Positions 30,799 to 39,076 are shown, counted from the first letter of the stretch. The stretch is 64,000 nucleotides of DNA from Companilactobacillus pabuli (GCF_014058425.1 NZ_CP049366.1:682001-746000), one strand, 5' to 3'. Made by a program: numbers and translations. The notes: a model not told the origin generated them from the letters alone.

Positions 30799-32190
30799 AT
30801 GCAAAACGTTTTGGTTAAAGATTTATACAAAAAAGAATTTGCTGACGGTGACAAGATCACTGTTTCTGGTTGGATTCGTACAATCAGAGGTTCAAAGAGA
30901 GTTGGCTTTATCGAATTAAACGATGGTTCATTCTTCAAGAATGTGCAAGTTGTTATGACTAGCGACATGGAAAACTATGCCGAAGTAGTTAAGTACCCAA
31001 TCAGTACAACTATCAAAGTTGTTGGTGAATTAGCTTTGACACCTAAAGCTCAACAACCATTTGAAATCCATGCTACAGAAGTAATTGAAGAAGGATCTTC
31101 AGACTCTGATTATCCATTGCAAAAGAAAGCTCACTCATATGAATTTATGAGAACAGTAGCTCACTTGCGTCCAAGAACTAATACTTTCTACTCAGTCTTT
31201 AGAATTCGTTCACTAGCTGCTTTTGCTATCCACGAATACTTGCAACACAATGACTTTGTTTACGTTCACACACCAATCATCACTAGTTCTGATGCTGAAG
31301 GTGCCGGTGAAATGTTTGAAGTTACAACTTTGGATATGAACAACGTTCCTAAGACAGACGATGGCAAGGTTGATTACAGCCAAGATTTCTTCAAGAAGGA
31401 AACTAACTTAACTGTTTCTGGACAACTAGAAGTTGAACCATTCGCTTTGGCATTTAGAAACGTTTATACATTCGGTCCTACATTTAGAGCTGAAAATTCA
31501 CATACAGGTCGTCACGCTTCAGAATTCTGGATGATTGAACCAGAACTTGCTTTCGCCGATTTGAAAGATGAAATGAATTGTTCTGAAGCATTATTGAAGT
31601 ACGTTATCAACTACGTAATGGACCATGCTAAAGAAGAACTAGAATTCTTGAATGAAAATGTTGATAACACTTTGATCGACCGTCTAAAAGCTACAGCTAA
31701 CGAAGAATTTGCTCACGTAACTTATACAGATGCCATCGACATCCTAGAAAAAGCTACAGACGTTGAATTTGAAGTTAAACCTTACTGGGGACTAGATCTT
31801 GATTCTGAACACGAACGTTATCTATCAGAACAAGTTTACAAGAAGCCTGTCTTTATTACTGATTATCCTAAAGATTTCAAGGCCTTCTACATGCGTGCTA
31901 ATGACGATGGTAAAACCGTTGCTGCAGCTGACTTGTTAGTTCCCGAAATTGGTGAATTGATTGGTGGTTCACAACGTGAGGAACGTTTGGACAAACTAGA
32001 AGCTAGAATGGCTGAACTTGATATGAACGAAGAAGACTACAAGTGGTACTTAGAATTACGTAAGTACGGTGGTACAGTTCACTCAGGTTTCGGTATCGGT
32101 TTTGAAAGATTAGTTATGTACATTACAGGTATGGAAAATATCAGAGATGTCATTGCTTACCCAAGAACACCTGGTAACGCTGAATTTTAA
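30799..32190 (+). CDS. asnS: Asparaginyl-tRNA synthetase
   Basis: 463 residues, close to the usual length of bacterial AsnRS. N-terminal OB-fold anticodon-binding domain (about 10-110: [27 protein letters not shown]), then a class IIb catalytic core: motif 2 [25 protein letters not shown] (about 227-251) and motif 3 [15 protein letters not shown] (about 433-447). The ELAFADL and SREERLD-like QREERLDK loop distinguish AsnRS from AspRS. Charges tRNA-Asn. The T-box leader upstream controls it in response to asparagine limitation. ATG with AAGGAG. Confidence 0.96.
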   Translation: MQNVLVKDLYKKEFADGDKITVSGWIRTIRGSKRVGFIELNDGSFFKNVQVVMTSDMENYAEVVKYPISTTIKVVGELALTPKAQQPFEIHATEVIEEGSSDSDYPLQKKAHSYEFMRTVAHLRPRTNTFYSVFRIRSLAAFAIHEYLQHNDFVYVHTPIITSSDAEGAGEMFEVTTLDMNNVPKTDDGKVDYSQDFFKKETNLTVSGQLEVEPFALAFRNVYTFGPTFRAENSHTGRHASEFWMIEPELAFADLKDEMNCSEALLKYVINYVMDHAKEELEFLNENVDNTLIDRLKATANEEFAHVTYTDAIDILEKATDVEFEVKPYWGLDLDSEHERYLSEQVYKKPVFITDYPKDFKAFYMRANDDGKTVAAADLLVPEIGELIGGSQREERLDKLEARMAELDMNEEDYKWYLELRKYGGTVHSGFGIGFERLVMYITGMENIRDVIAYPRTPGNAEF

Positions 32191-32198
32191 TAGATAAT

Positions 32199-32240
32199 AA
32201 ATAAAGAACTCAGAAATTAATTTTTCTGGGTTCTTTATTA
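32199..32240 (+). terminator. Terminator of asnS
   Basis: AAATAAAGAACTCAGAAA pairs with TTTCTGGGTTCTTTATT. A related diverged sequence (AAGAACC...GGGTTCTTTTTT) recurs at about 32748-32780 behind the repeat block. Confidence 0.88.
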
Positions 32241-32244
32241 AGTT

Positions 32245-32430
32245 AAGCTAGTTTAGGATTCCGTCCTCCATAGCAAAGAAAATTTGGCTGGAACGTAGTG
32301 GGCACGATTTTGAGCTTTTGCAAAGTACGCAAAATCTCAAAACTCGGCCTTATTCTAAGCAACAAGTTGCTAAGAATAATTTCACTACTGAGCCAATTTT
32401 CTTTGCTATTCCGGACTAGATTGTGGTTTC
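32245..32430 (+). repeat. Family A structured repeat, copy A2 (diverged, fold kept)
   Basis: P1 AGCAAAGAAAATTTGGCT (32272-32289) pairs with AGCCAATTTTCTTTGCT (32391-32407), quite different from P1 of A1/A3 but equally paired. P2 GTAGTG (32295-32300)/CACTAC (32383-32388) where the others have GTACTG/CAGTAC. P3 TTTTGAG...CTCAAAA (32308-32342) with a TTTTGC/GCAAAA extension. P4 TTATTCT/AGAATAA (32350-32379) with AGCAAC/GTTGCT inside. Conserved unpaired blocks GGAAC, GGGCAC, CTCGGCC, ATTT. Directly followed by the B4 hairpin in the same orientation, giving a complete A+B composite. Confidence 0.87.
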
Positions 32431-32527
32431 TATTTTTATGGAATCAAACAAATAAAGCATCTATTCAGATAATAGTCGCACACACACATAGTAAGCGACT
32501 ATTTCTGAATAGATGCTATTTTTGACT
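32430..32527 (+). repeat. Family B repeat, copy B4
   Basis: Arms AGCATCTATTCAGATAATAG (from 32456) and its complement CTATTTCTGAATAGATGCT (to 32517), loop with a short CA repeat. Compared with B1-B3, CAATTC/GAATTG became CTATTC/GAATAG: a matched change on both arms. Preceded by the usual flank (AAACAAATAA) and by the A2 module. A 76-codon reading frame across A2/B4 (32298-32525) is an artefact of the repeats. Confidence 0.85.
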
Positions 32528-32559
32528 CAGAATCATTTGAAATAAACAATAAAAGACGT

Positions 32560-32745
32560 TATCTAGTCGGGAGTGGCAGCTTTGTGGATGCTCAGTACTG
32601 AAATTTCACTTAGCAACTTGTTGCTTAGTGAAAGGCCAAGCTTTAAGACAGTTCCCGGTTCTGGAATTGACTTAAAGTTGTGCCCAGTACGTTCCAGCAT
32701 CCACAAAGCAGAACGGACGACGGCAGCTTAACACCAACCCAACTT
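32560..32745 (-). repeat. Family A structured repeat, copy A3 (inverted, close to A1)
   Basis: Read on the - strand it follows A1 almost base for base over 180 nt. P1 GCTTTGTGGATGCT/AGCATCCACAAAGC is fully paired (A1 has a G-T). P4 is TTTCACT/AGTGAAA where A1 has TTTTACT/AGTAAAA, and the inner hairpin is GCAAC/GTTGC where A1 has GCGAT/ATCGC, so each difference is matched on both arms. Placed head-to-head with A2/B4 in a 500-bp gene-free stretch. The rest up to 32886 holds a terminator-like hairpin and the promoter region of the VOC gene. Confidence 0.87.
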
Positions 32746-32782
32746 AAGAAAGAACCTTAATTTTTCCGGGTTCTTTTTTACT

Positions 32783-32826
32783 TTAAAAAATAAAATATTT
32801 TACTAGAATACTTTATTTTATGTATT
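32783..32826 (+). repeat. Direct repeat R1 flanking the VOC/MDR gene pair
   Basis: About 44 bp (TAAAATATT...AATACTTTATTTTATGTAT) repeated at 34282-34325 with about six differences confined to the middle. Each copy also contains an AAAATAAA/TTTATTTT inverted repeat. The two copies bracket the two-gene operon. Confidence 0.65.
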
Positions 32827-32886
32827 CGGTTATTAAAACTTTTGTCTTAAACTGTTTTAGACAGTTAAGAAAGAAGGAATTTTAAT

Positions 32887-33252
32887 ATGAACAACAATAA
32901 CGTAAATTGGTTTGAGATTGGAACAGATCATCCTCAAGAAACAATGGATTTTTATAGTAAGATGTTTGGTTGGAAGTTTCAAGAATATACAGATATGGAA
33001 AATGAATATTATAATATTATTGAACCAGGCAATGAATATCCAACCGGTGGTATTTTGGGTACAGCTGGTAAAATTGCTGAATATTCAACATTCTATACTT
33101 TAGTAAGTGATGTTGATAAGGCAATTAAAGCGGCCAAGGATAATGGAGCAACCGTTATTTGGGGTCCTGTTACTGATAAGACAGGTTTAACTTTTGCCAG
33201 ATTAAATGATAGTACTGGTCATCAATTTGGCGTATTTTCAGCAGGTCAATAG
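32887..33252 (+). CDS. VOC-family protein (glyoxalase/bleomycin resistance fold)
   Basis: 121 residues, one vicinal-oxygen-chelate domain with two beta-alpha-beta-beta-beta halves: NWFEIGTDHPQETMDFYSKMFGWKF (about 5-29) and TFYTLVSDVDKAIKAAKDNGATVIWGP (about 65-91), ending DSTGHQFGVFSA. The FEIGTxDxxxxxxFYxxxFGW pattern is that of the YPL-like enzymes and glyoxalase-related proteins of unknown substrate. ATG with AAGGAA. Followed after 20 nt by a quinone oxidoreductase, so an operon. A CTTAAACTGT/ACAGTTAAG dyad at about 32847-32870 precedes the ribosome site. Confidence 0.88.
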   Translation: MNNNNVNWFEIGTDHPQETMDFYSKMFGWKFQEYTDMENEYYNIIEPGNEYPTGGILGTAGKIAEYSTFYTLVSDVDKAIKAAKDNGATVIWGPVTDKTGLTFARLNDSTGHQFGVFSAGQ

Positions 33253-33272
33253 AGAAAGGGTGGTAATAATTT

Positions 33273-34226
33273 ATGAAAGCAGTCGTCGTTTCTAAAGCTG
33301 GTGGTCCTGAAGTGTTGGAATATAAAGAAGTTCCAACACCAGAGGTAAAAACTGGTTGGTCATTGGTAAAAATTAAGGGATTTGGAATCATTCACTCTGA
33401 AATTTTTACTCGACAAGGAAAATCTCCTTCAGTCAAGTTCCCACGAATTTTGGGTATCGAATGTGTCGGAGTTATTGAAAAAACTACTGATGCCAAGCGT
33501 TTACCAGTAGGACAAAAGATTATCGCTATGAACGGTGAAATGGGACGTGATTTTGACGGTAGTTACGCTGAATATGCACTGTTGCCAAATGAAATAATTC
33601 ATCCAGTTACAACGGATATTCCTTGGGAAGATTTGGCAGCTATTCCAGAAACTTTTCACACTGCTTATCGAGCATTATTACAACTTCAAATCGACAAAGC
33701 TGATTCATTATTGATTCGTGGAGGAACTAGTGGCGTCGGAATAGCGGGTTTGAAATTAGCTAAAGCGATCAATCCTAATATTAAAGTTTTGGGCACGTCT
33801 AGAAAAGCAGCTGCTAAAGAAGAAATCCTTCAATTAGGCTACGATGGTTTTGTCTTGGATGACCATCAGAAATTGCAAATGGATCAACAAGTTGACCGAA
33901 TCTTTGATTTAATCGGTGCAGCAACTGCCCTAGATTCCATGAATAATTTGAAACCATTCGGTATTGCCAGTATTACTGGTGATATGGGTGGAGTTTGGGA
34001 TATTGACCACTTTGATCCTGTCACAGCCATTCCCAATGATCGTTATATGACATCTTTTGCCAGCTACGTAATTGACGAAGGTCAGTTGAACGATTTATTG
34101 AAATTGATTTCTGATAAAGACGTCGATGTTCATCCAGTTAAAGTTTTCTCATTGAAGCAACTTCCTGAGGCACACGAATTTTTAGAAAATCAAATTAAAC
34201 CTGGTAAAGTTGTAGTCTTACCATAA
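33273..34226 (+). CDS. Zinc-less MDR oxidoreductase (quinone oxidoreductase-like)
   Basis: 317 residues. GroES-like N-terminal domain (MKAVVVSKAGGPEVLEYKEVPTPEVKTG) and Rossmann domain with SLLIRGGTSGVGIAGLKLAK (about 146-165). The Cys zinc ligands of zinc ADHs are missing, which places it with NAD(P)H:quinone oxidoreductases (QOR). Reduces quinones or enones in the cytoplasm. ATG with AAAGGGTGG. Second gene of the pair with the VOC protein; together they suggest detoxification of reactive carbonyl or quinone compounds (inference). Confidence 0.87.
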   Translation: MKAVVVSKAGGPEVLEYKEVPTPEVKTGWSLVKIKGFGIIHSEIFTRQGKSPSVKFPRILGIECVGVIEKTTDAKRLPVGQKIIAMNGEMGRDFDGSYAEYALLPNEIIHPVTTDIPWEDLAAIPETFHTAYRALLQLQIDKADSLLIRGGTSGVGIAGLKLAKAINPNIKVLGTSRKAAAKEEILQLGYDGFVLDDHQKLQMDQQVDRIFDLIGAATALDSMNNLKPFGIASITGDMGGVWDIDHFDPVTAIPNDRYMTSFASYVIDEGQLNDLLKLISDKDVDVHPVKVFSLKQLPEAHEFLENQIKPGKVVVLP

Positions 34227-34228
34227 GA

Positions 34229-34276
34229 AGAGGCCTCATAATCGATAGTTAATCTAATGATTATGAAGCCTTTTTG
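34229..34276 (+). terminator. Terminator of the VOC/MDR operon
   Basis: GAGGCCTCATAATC pairs with GATTATGAAGCC (one mismatch), followed by T-run. Confidence 0.85.
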
Positions 34277-34281
34277 ATTTG

Positions 34282-34325
34282 CTTAAAAAAATAAAATATT
34301 CGATGAAAATACTTTATTTTATGTA
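34282..34325 (+). repeat. Direct repeat R2 (partner of R1)
   Basis: Second copy of the 44-bp sequence at 32783-32826; lies between the terminator of the operon and the 3' end of the Lrp gene. Confidence 0.65.
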
Positions 34326-34365
34326 TGTAGAATTAAATGAGATTCGATTAAACTTATTTAGTTGC

Positions 34366-34779
34366 TTAAATTAATTCAGAAATAACATCTAAAACTTTGC
34401 AATTGGCATATTTGTTTAATTTTTCTAAAAATGTATTTAATTCATTATTGGAACGAAAAGCGCCATGAATCATGTAATTCATTTCGCCAGATATTTTGTA
34501 GTGATGACGAATGAAATTTCTTTGAGAATGGATGAATTGTAAGTATTTTTCGTGACTATAGTATTCCATTTGTGTTTCGATAAATACTTGATGCGTATAG
34601 CCCATTTTGTCTAAATCAACTTCAATCGTGTAACGCTTGATGATGCCTTCAGCTTCTAACTGCTCGATACGAGTATTCACGGCTGGAGGAGTCATATTGA
34701 CGATTTTGGCTAATTCAGTTTTAGTGATGCGACAATTGCGATTTAATTCTTTGAGTATTCTTTGATCAATGTTGTCCAT
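34366..34779 (-). CDS. Lrp/AsnC-family transcriptional regulator
   Basis: 137 residues, short for the family. Helix-turn-helix (NIDQRILKELNRNCRITKTELAKIVNMTPPAVNTRIEQLEAEGIIKRYT, about 2-52) followed by an RAM-like alpha/beta domain (about 60-137) in which the ligand-binding glycines are not obvious. ATG with GGGGGAA. Divergent from the osmolyte ABC operon at 34931 with 151 bp between, so it may control that operon or a distant amino acid gene (inference). Confidence 0.88.
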   Translation of the reverse strand: MDNIDQRILKELNRNCRITKTELAKIVNMTPPAVNTRIEQLEAEGIIKRYTIEVDLDKMGYTHQVFIETQMEYYSHEKYLQFIHSQRNFIRHHYKISGEMNYMIHGAFRSNNELNTFLEKLNKYANCKVLDVISELI

Positions 34780-34930
34780 GTTGTTCCCCCATTAAGATAA
34801 CTATATTATATGATGAATTATTGGTAAATAGGCGGTAGCAGCAAATACAGAAATATTACTGTGCTAATCTTTTGTCTAAAAGTCAGAAGATAATTATTAT
34901 TAAAGTAAGTTAATAGAGAGGGGAAATAAA

Positions 34931-35863
34931 TTGATAACTTATAAGAATGTCGGGATGAAGTACGGCCAAAATACGATTTTGCATGATATCAATTTAACAA
35001 TCAACGACGGTGAATTGTTTGTTCTCGTTGGTCCGAGTGGTAGTGGTAAAACTACTTTATTGAGAATGCTTAATCAATTGACTGTGCCGACTGACGGGGA
35101 TGTTTATTTTGCCAATCGTAAAATAAAAGATTATGACGTTCAAAAATTACGTCTGGACATGGGCTACGTTTTACAAGATAGTAGTCTGTTTCCAAACCTA
35201 AATGTTGAAGATAATATTGCCATTCAATTGGAACAAAAGGGGATTTCTAAAGCCAAACGGCACCAAAGGGCGGCTGAATTATTGGAGTCTGTGGAATTAG
35301 ATCCTAAAAAGTATGCTAAGAGAATGCCTTCAGAATTGTCAGGTGGACAACAACAGCGTGTCGCCATTATTCGAGCCTTAGCAACAGAACCAAGTTTGAT
35401 TTTGATGGATGAGTCATTCAGTGCTTTGGATCCAGTTTTAAGAAGAAAATCACAAGATTTGGTCTTAAAATTACATCAACAATATCAGACAACAATTGTC
35501 TTTGTTACTCACGATATGCAAGAAGCTTTGCGAATGGGCCAACGAATTGCCGTGTTAAATAAAGGTGTCGTTCAACAAGTTGGGACGCCACACGACATTA
35601 TGCAAAATCCAGCAACTGATTTTGTTCGCCAATTTTTCGATACGAAGACACCACATTGGTGGGATATGGACTTTTTGATTGAGTCGGGCTTATTAAGAGA
35701 AATTCCACTTAGCGATAAATTACCAGTTGTTAATGAATTTAAGCAATTGATGAATCAGCTGAAAGATGTTAGTAAATTTGATTTTCAATATCAAAATAAG
35801 GGGTATTCAATGACTGCTCAAGAATTGATTGCCTATTTGGGTCAAGAAGGGGGTAGTCGTTAA
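34931..35863 (+). CDS. OpuCA-type glycine betaine/carnitine/choline ABC transporter ATPase
   Basis: 310 residues. Walker A GPSGSGKTT (about 35-43), Q-loop GYVLQDSS, signature ELSGGQQQR (about 136-144), Walker B LILMDESFSALD (about 156-167), H-loop VFVTHDMQEAL. C-terminal extension (about 235-310) without a recognisable pair of CBS domains, shorter than OpuCA of Bacillus. Supplies ATP energy to the fused permease/binding protein of the next gene. TTG start with AGAGGGGAAA; stop and next start overlap (TAATG). Role: osmoprotectant uptake. Confidence 0.9.
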   Translation: MITYKNVGMKYGQNTILHDINLTINDGELFVLVGPSGSGKTTLLRMLNQLTVPTDGDVYFANRKIKDYDVQKLRLDMGYVLQDSSLFPNLNVEDNIAIQLEQKGISKAKRHQRAAELLESVELDPKKYAKRMPSELSGGQQQRVAIIRALATEPSLILMDESFSALDPVLRRKSQDLVLKLHQQYQTTIVFVTHDMQEALRMGQRIAVLNKGVVQQVGTPHDIMQNPATDFVRQFFDTKTPHWWDMDFLIESGLLREIPLSDKLPVVNEFKQLMNQLKDVSKFDFQYQNKGYSMTAQELIAYLGQEGGSR

Positions 35864-37392
35864 TGCAAGTATTGATGCAGACGATTGTTGATCAACGAGG
35901 GGAAATTTTAAAAGCCTTGTATCAACATATTGAAATTTCATTTATTTCTTTGTTGATTGCGATGTTGATTGCAATTCCATTAGCAATATTATTACGAAAT
36001 CATCGTCGCTTTGGTGAAATTGGTTTACAAATTGCCGGAATTATTCAGACTATTCCTAGTCTTGCTTTGTTAGGATTATTAATTCCTATTGTGGGTATTG
36101 GTACAGTGCCGGCGGTAGTGGCTTTGACAATGTATGCTATTATGCCGTTGTATCAAAATACTTATTCTGGTTTAACTAACATTGATCCTAATCTAGAGGA
36201 AGCGGCAGTGGCCTTTGGTTTATCGAAATGGAAAAGATTGCAACGATTGGAATTTCCATTAGCTTTACCAATGATAATTTCTGGAATTAGAATTGCCTTA
36301 GTTATGATTATTGGTACTGCCACTTTAGCTGCCTTCATTGGTGCTGGTGGCTTAGGTGATTACATCATGCTAGGAATTCAACAAAACAATAACTACTATT
36401 TGGTCATTGGTGGTGTTTTATCAGCATTGTTGGCCTTTATTTTCAGTGGATTATTGAAGTATATGGGTTCATCAAAAAAACGTATTTATGGTGGCGGAAT
36501 CGTTATTCTGTTGTTCTTGCTAGGTATCGGTGGTAGTCGAGTATATCAAGCAGTTAAGCCTCAACCAGTGAATATTACGATTGCTGGAAAACTCGGTAGT
36601 GAACCAGAAATTCTGATGAATATGTATAAGGATTTGATCAAACAAGATCAGCCAAATGCCAACATTACTTTAAAACCTAATTTTGGTGGTACGACATTCT
36701 TATTTAAAGCCTTGAAGAAAAATCAAATCGATATTTATCCAGAATTTACAGGAACGGTTTTGGAAGCTTTAGTCAATTACGACAAACCAACGCCAAAGAA
36801 TCCGAAGACAACTTACAAACTTGCTAAAAATAAATTGTCTAAGGAAGAAAACATGGCTTTCTTGAAACCAATGGAATATGAAAATGGATATGATTTGGCG
36901 GTTACTAAAGAATTCTCAGAAAAATACAATGTAACCAAGTTGAGTGATTTAGAGCGTGTCAACGATAAGGTCAAAGCGGCTTTTGATCCAGACTTCTCAA
37001 ATCAACCAGATGGTTATTTAGGCCTAAAGAAGAAGTACAATTTGAACTTTGCTTCAATCAACCGGATGGAACCAAGTTTGCGTTATAAGGCGATTGCCCA
37101 TAAACGTGTCAACTTGGTTGATGGTTATACGACTGATCCGCAAGTTCAACAATATCATTTGGTCGTTTTGAAAGATGATAAGCATTTCTTCCCACCATAT
37201 CAAGGTGCTCCTTTGATGAATAGTGATTTTGCTAAGAAGAATCCTAAGGTAGTGAAGAGCTTGAATAAGTTAGCTGGTAAAATTTCAGCTGAAGATATGC
37301 AGAAGATGAATTATCAAGTTTCAGTTAAGAATAAAAAAGCTAGTGTTGTAGCTCACGATTATCTAGTTAAACATAATTTATTGAAAGACTAA
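35863..37392 (+). CDS. Fused osmolyte ABC permease and substrate-binding protein (OpuCB-OpuCC type)
   Basis: 509 residues. Permease part (about 1-230) with six helices and the binding-protein-dependent transport motif EAAVAFGLSKWKRLQRLEFPLALPMIISGIR (EAA loop, about 111-140). Then, after a membrane helix (about 212-228), an extracytoplasmic substrate-binding domain (about 235-509) of the OpuAC/ProX-like fold: VNITIAGKLGSEPEILMNMYKDLI, GTTFLFKALKKNQIDIYPEFTGT, ...AYK-type YKAIAHKRVNLVDGYTTDPQVQQY. The fusion is common in lactic acid bacteria and removes the need for a lipoprotein. Substrate likely choline, glycine betaine or carnitine. Starts within the ATPase stop. Confidence 0.9.
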   Translation: MQVLMQTIVDQRGEILKALYQHIEISFISLLIAMLIAIPLAILLRNHRRFGEIGLQIAGIIQTIPSLALLGLLIPIVGIGTVPAVVALTMYAIMPLYQNTYSGLTNIDPNLEEAAVAFGLSKWKRLQRLEFPLALPMIISGIRIALVMIIGTATLAAFIGAGGLGDYIMLGIQQNNNYYLVIGGVLSALLAFIFSGLLKYMGSSKKRIYGGGIVILLFLLGIGGSRVYQAVKPQPVNITIAGKLGSEPEILMNMYKDLIKQDQPNANITLKPNFGGTTFLFKALKKNQIDIYPEFTGTVLEALVNYDKPTPKNPKTTYKLAKNKLSKEENMAFLKPMEYENGYDLAVTKEFSEKYNVTKLSDLERVNDKVKAAFDPDFSNQPDGYLGLKKKYNLNFASINRMEPSLRYKAIAHKRVNLVDGYTTDPQVQQYHLVVLKDDKHFFPPYQGAPLMNSDFAKKNPKVVKSLNKLAGKISAEDMQKMNYQVSVKNKKASVVAHDYLVKHNLLKD

Positions 37393-37435
37393 AAAAACTC
37401 TATTAGATGTTTCAAAGCATCTAATAGAGTTTTTG
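37391..37435 (+). terminator. Terminator of the osmolyte operon
   Basis: AAACTCTATTAGATG pairs perfectly with CATCTAATAGAGTTT around an 8-nt loop, followed by T-run; also serves the SemiSWEET gene on the other strand. Confidence 0.92.
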
Positions 37436-37436
37436 T

Positions 37437-37715
37437 TTAATTAAAGTTAAAAATTGCGGTGATAAATGTTGCAGCACCTAGAAAAATTCCGGGAACATTG
37501 GCCCAAATAATTGGCCAGTCCTTTTTTTTCTTTAATAAGCCATAGGCCGTCCAAATAGTACAGTTTATAAAGGCAACTAATGGTTGGATAGGGTTGCCTT
37601 TACTTCCAGATAAATTTGATATAATTTGTGGAACGTATGAAACATACATTAACACGGACATCATACTGGCTATTGTCCCAATTTTTTCGACTTTCTCTGA
37701 ACTTACCCTCTGCAA
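37437..37715 (-). CDS. SemiSWEET-like sugar transporter (PQ-loop)
   Basis: 92 residues, three membrane helices. The PQ motif sits in helix 1 (LMYVSYVPQIISNL, about 22-35), and helix 2 has an Asn-Cys (AFINCTIWTAYGLLKKKKDW). Dimers of such half-transporters move sucrose or glucose by rocking. TTG start with GGAAG upstream; no better start is visible. Single gene. Confidence 0.88.
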   Translation of the reverse strand: MQRVSSEKVEKIGTIASMMSVLMYVSYVPQIISNLSGSKGNPIQPLVAFINCTIWTAYGLLKKKKDWPIIWANVPGIFLGAATFITAIFNFN

Positions 37716-37832
37716 TAAAATTGACTTCCTTTCAATATACAGCTTTTTTTGTCTTCAGTTCATTGGACAAAAGTCAATTTCTAAACTATACATAATGTAA
37801 ATCAAGGAAAAATACAAGTCAATTAAAGTGAT

Positions 37833-37844
37833 GTTTCATGAAAC
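37833..37844. promoter_or_regulatory. 12-bp perfect palindrome between SemiSWEET and Dus genes
   Basis: GTTTCATGAAAC, in 137 bp between two - strand genes, directly 9 bp from the Dus stop. It could be a weak terminator stem or an operator for the SemiSWEET gene. No other element recognised. Confidence 0.35.
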
Positions 37845-37852
37845 GGAGGAAT

Positions 37853-38845
37853 TTATTTATTTTGAAAATCATCTAAAATCTCTCTAACTTCGTCAGTTGA
37901 GTTTGCTTGTAACATTTCATTTCTCAAATCAGTAGCGCCCAATTCTGGACGAGCGTAGATTTTAAAGAAACGTTTTAAAGAAGGGAACCGTGGTACGTCG
38001 TAGTGAGTGGCAAATTTATCGAATAAGTCTAGTTGCATTCTCAAAAGTCCCAATAATTCATCTAGTGAGTGTTCCTTAGGAACTGGTTCAAAGGCGAAAG
38101 GATTGTGGAAAACACCACGACCAATCATGATTCCATCTAGTCCGGGATGTTCTTGAGCTAGTTTTAATCCTGCTTGGAAATCTTCGACATCACCGTTGAT
38201 TTGGATGAGAGTTTCTGGAGCGATTTCGTTGCGCATTTTGATAATATCGTCGATAACTTCAAAATGAGCTGGGACTTTACTCATTTCCATCTTGCTACGT
38301 AAATGAATCGTCAATAGATCAACGTGTTGCTCTAACAAGAAGGGAATCCATTCTTTGAATTCTTCGGCTTTACTATAACCAAGACGGGTTTTGATACTAA
38401 CAGCAAGGTCGGTATTTTTGGCGGCATCGACAATTTTTACTAGGTCATCGTGATGTCTGATTAAGTCGCTGCCACCGTGATTTTTGATAACAGTTTTATC
38501 AGGACAACCAGTGTTGATATCGATTGCGGGAAAGCCTTGTGATTGAATAGCTTGACCAGCAGATTCAAAGTCTTCAGCAACGTTACCCCACAATTGAACG
38601 ACGGGTTTCTTTGATTCAGTTTTATCAACATATAAACGTCCGTCAACAGGGAATTTCGTTGTTGGATCAGTGATACCTTTAGCATAGACGAATTCACTGA
38701 AAAAAGTATCTGGAGCATAAGCTTTAGCAATTACTTGTCGAAAAACAGTGTTGCTGACGGCTTCCATAGGTGCCATTGTGAAAAAAGGGCGATTTTCTGA
38801 TTTAGCTTTGGCGGCAATATCCGGCCAGAAAGTTGATTTTGTCAC
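37853..38845 (-). CDS. tRNA-dihydrouridine synthase family protein, copy 1
   Basis: 330 residues, TIM barrel plus helical domain. FMN/substrate motifs: FFTMAPMEAVSNTVFR (about 21-36), VQLWGN, DINTGCPDKTVIKNHGGSDLIR (about 98-119, Cys as catalytic acid), SIKTRLGY, LLTIHLRSK, QINGDVED and GIMIGRG. The stretch GGSDLI replaces the usual GAGxALL of DusA/B/C. Reduces uridine to dihydrouridine in tRNA; the target position is unknown. ATG start. The paralogue at 42623 shares the same altered motif, so both belong to a lactobacillar Dus branch. Confidence 0.88.
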   Translation of the reverse strand: MTKSTFWPDIAAKAKSENRPFFTMAPMEAVSNTVFRQVIAKAYAPDTFFSEFVYAKGITDPTTKFPVDGRLYVDKTESKKPVVQLWGNVAEDFESAGQAIQSQGFPAIDINTGCPDKTVIKNHGGSDLIRHHDDLVKIVDAAKNTDLAVSIKTRLGYSKAEEFKEWIPFLLEQHVDLLTIHLRSKMEMSKVPAHFEVIDDIIKMRNEIAPETLIQINGDVEDFQAGLKLAQEHPGLDGIMIGRGVFHNPFAFEPVPKEHSLDELLGLLRMQLDLFDKFATHYDVPRFPSLKRFFKIYARPELGATDLRNEMLQANSTDEVREILDDFQNK

Positions 38846-38945
38846 GTTTAATTACTTCCTTACTATTTGAAAAAAATTAACTACATCATTATATATTACT
38901 TTTTTTTAAAGTGTTAGGCTAATGTTTAGTTTCAAAAAAATGCTG

Positions 38946-38971
38946 AAATGATTATCATTTACTGTTATAAT
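38946..38971 (+). promoter_or_regulatory. Fur-family-like palindrome over an extended -10 promoter
   Basis: AAATGATTATCATTT (38946-38960) is a perfect 7-1-7 dyad like Fur/PerR-type boxes. TG-T-TATAAT follows with the hexamer at 38966-38971 (extended -10). No coding gene lies downstream before the terminator at 39025-39057. Confidence 0.6.
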
Positions 38972-38977
38972 ATGTCT

Positions 38978-39058
38978 GATACATCAAACAAGGGATGACT
39001 ATTCTCGGTTATTCCGTATCCAAAAAAGCACTGGGTGTGGTCACCTAGTGCTTTTTTT
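38978..39058 (+). ncRNA. Candidate small RNA of about 80 nt
   Basis: The promoter above predicts a start near 38978; a stem GCACTGGGTG/CACCTAGTGC with T-run ends at about 39057. No convincing ORF: an ATG at 38995 gives only 17 codons that run into the terminator stem. The same terminator also serves the convergent phosphatase gene, so the promoter is the main argument. Not similar to any RNA I recognise. Confidence 0.45.
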
Positions 39059-39076
39059 GTGTCTTCATTTTTAAAC

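Noticed and set aside
32298-32525. 76-codon reading frame across the repeat block
   Set aside because: It runs through A2 and B4 hairpins, has no ribosome site and its residues only reflect the repeats.
6897-32527. Family B repeats as a scattered CRISPR array
   Set aside because: Copies are kilobases apart in both orientations, with long arms and no spacers; no cas genes.
34931-37392. Permease/binding-protein fusion as a novel architecture
   Set aside because: This fusion is well known in osmolyte transporters of lactic acid bacteria.
38995-39048. 17-codon ORF inside the candidate sRNA
   Set aside because: Purine-rich AAGGG directly abuts the ATG with no spacing, and the frame ends inside the terminator stem.
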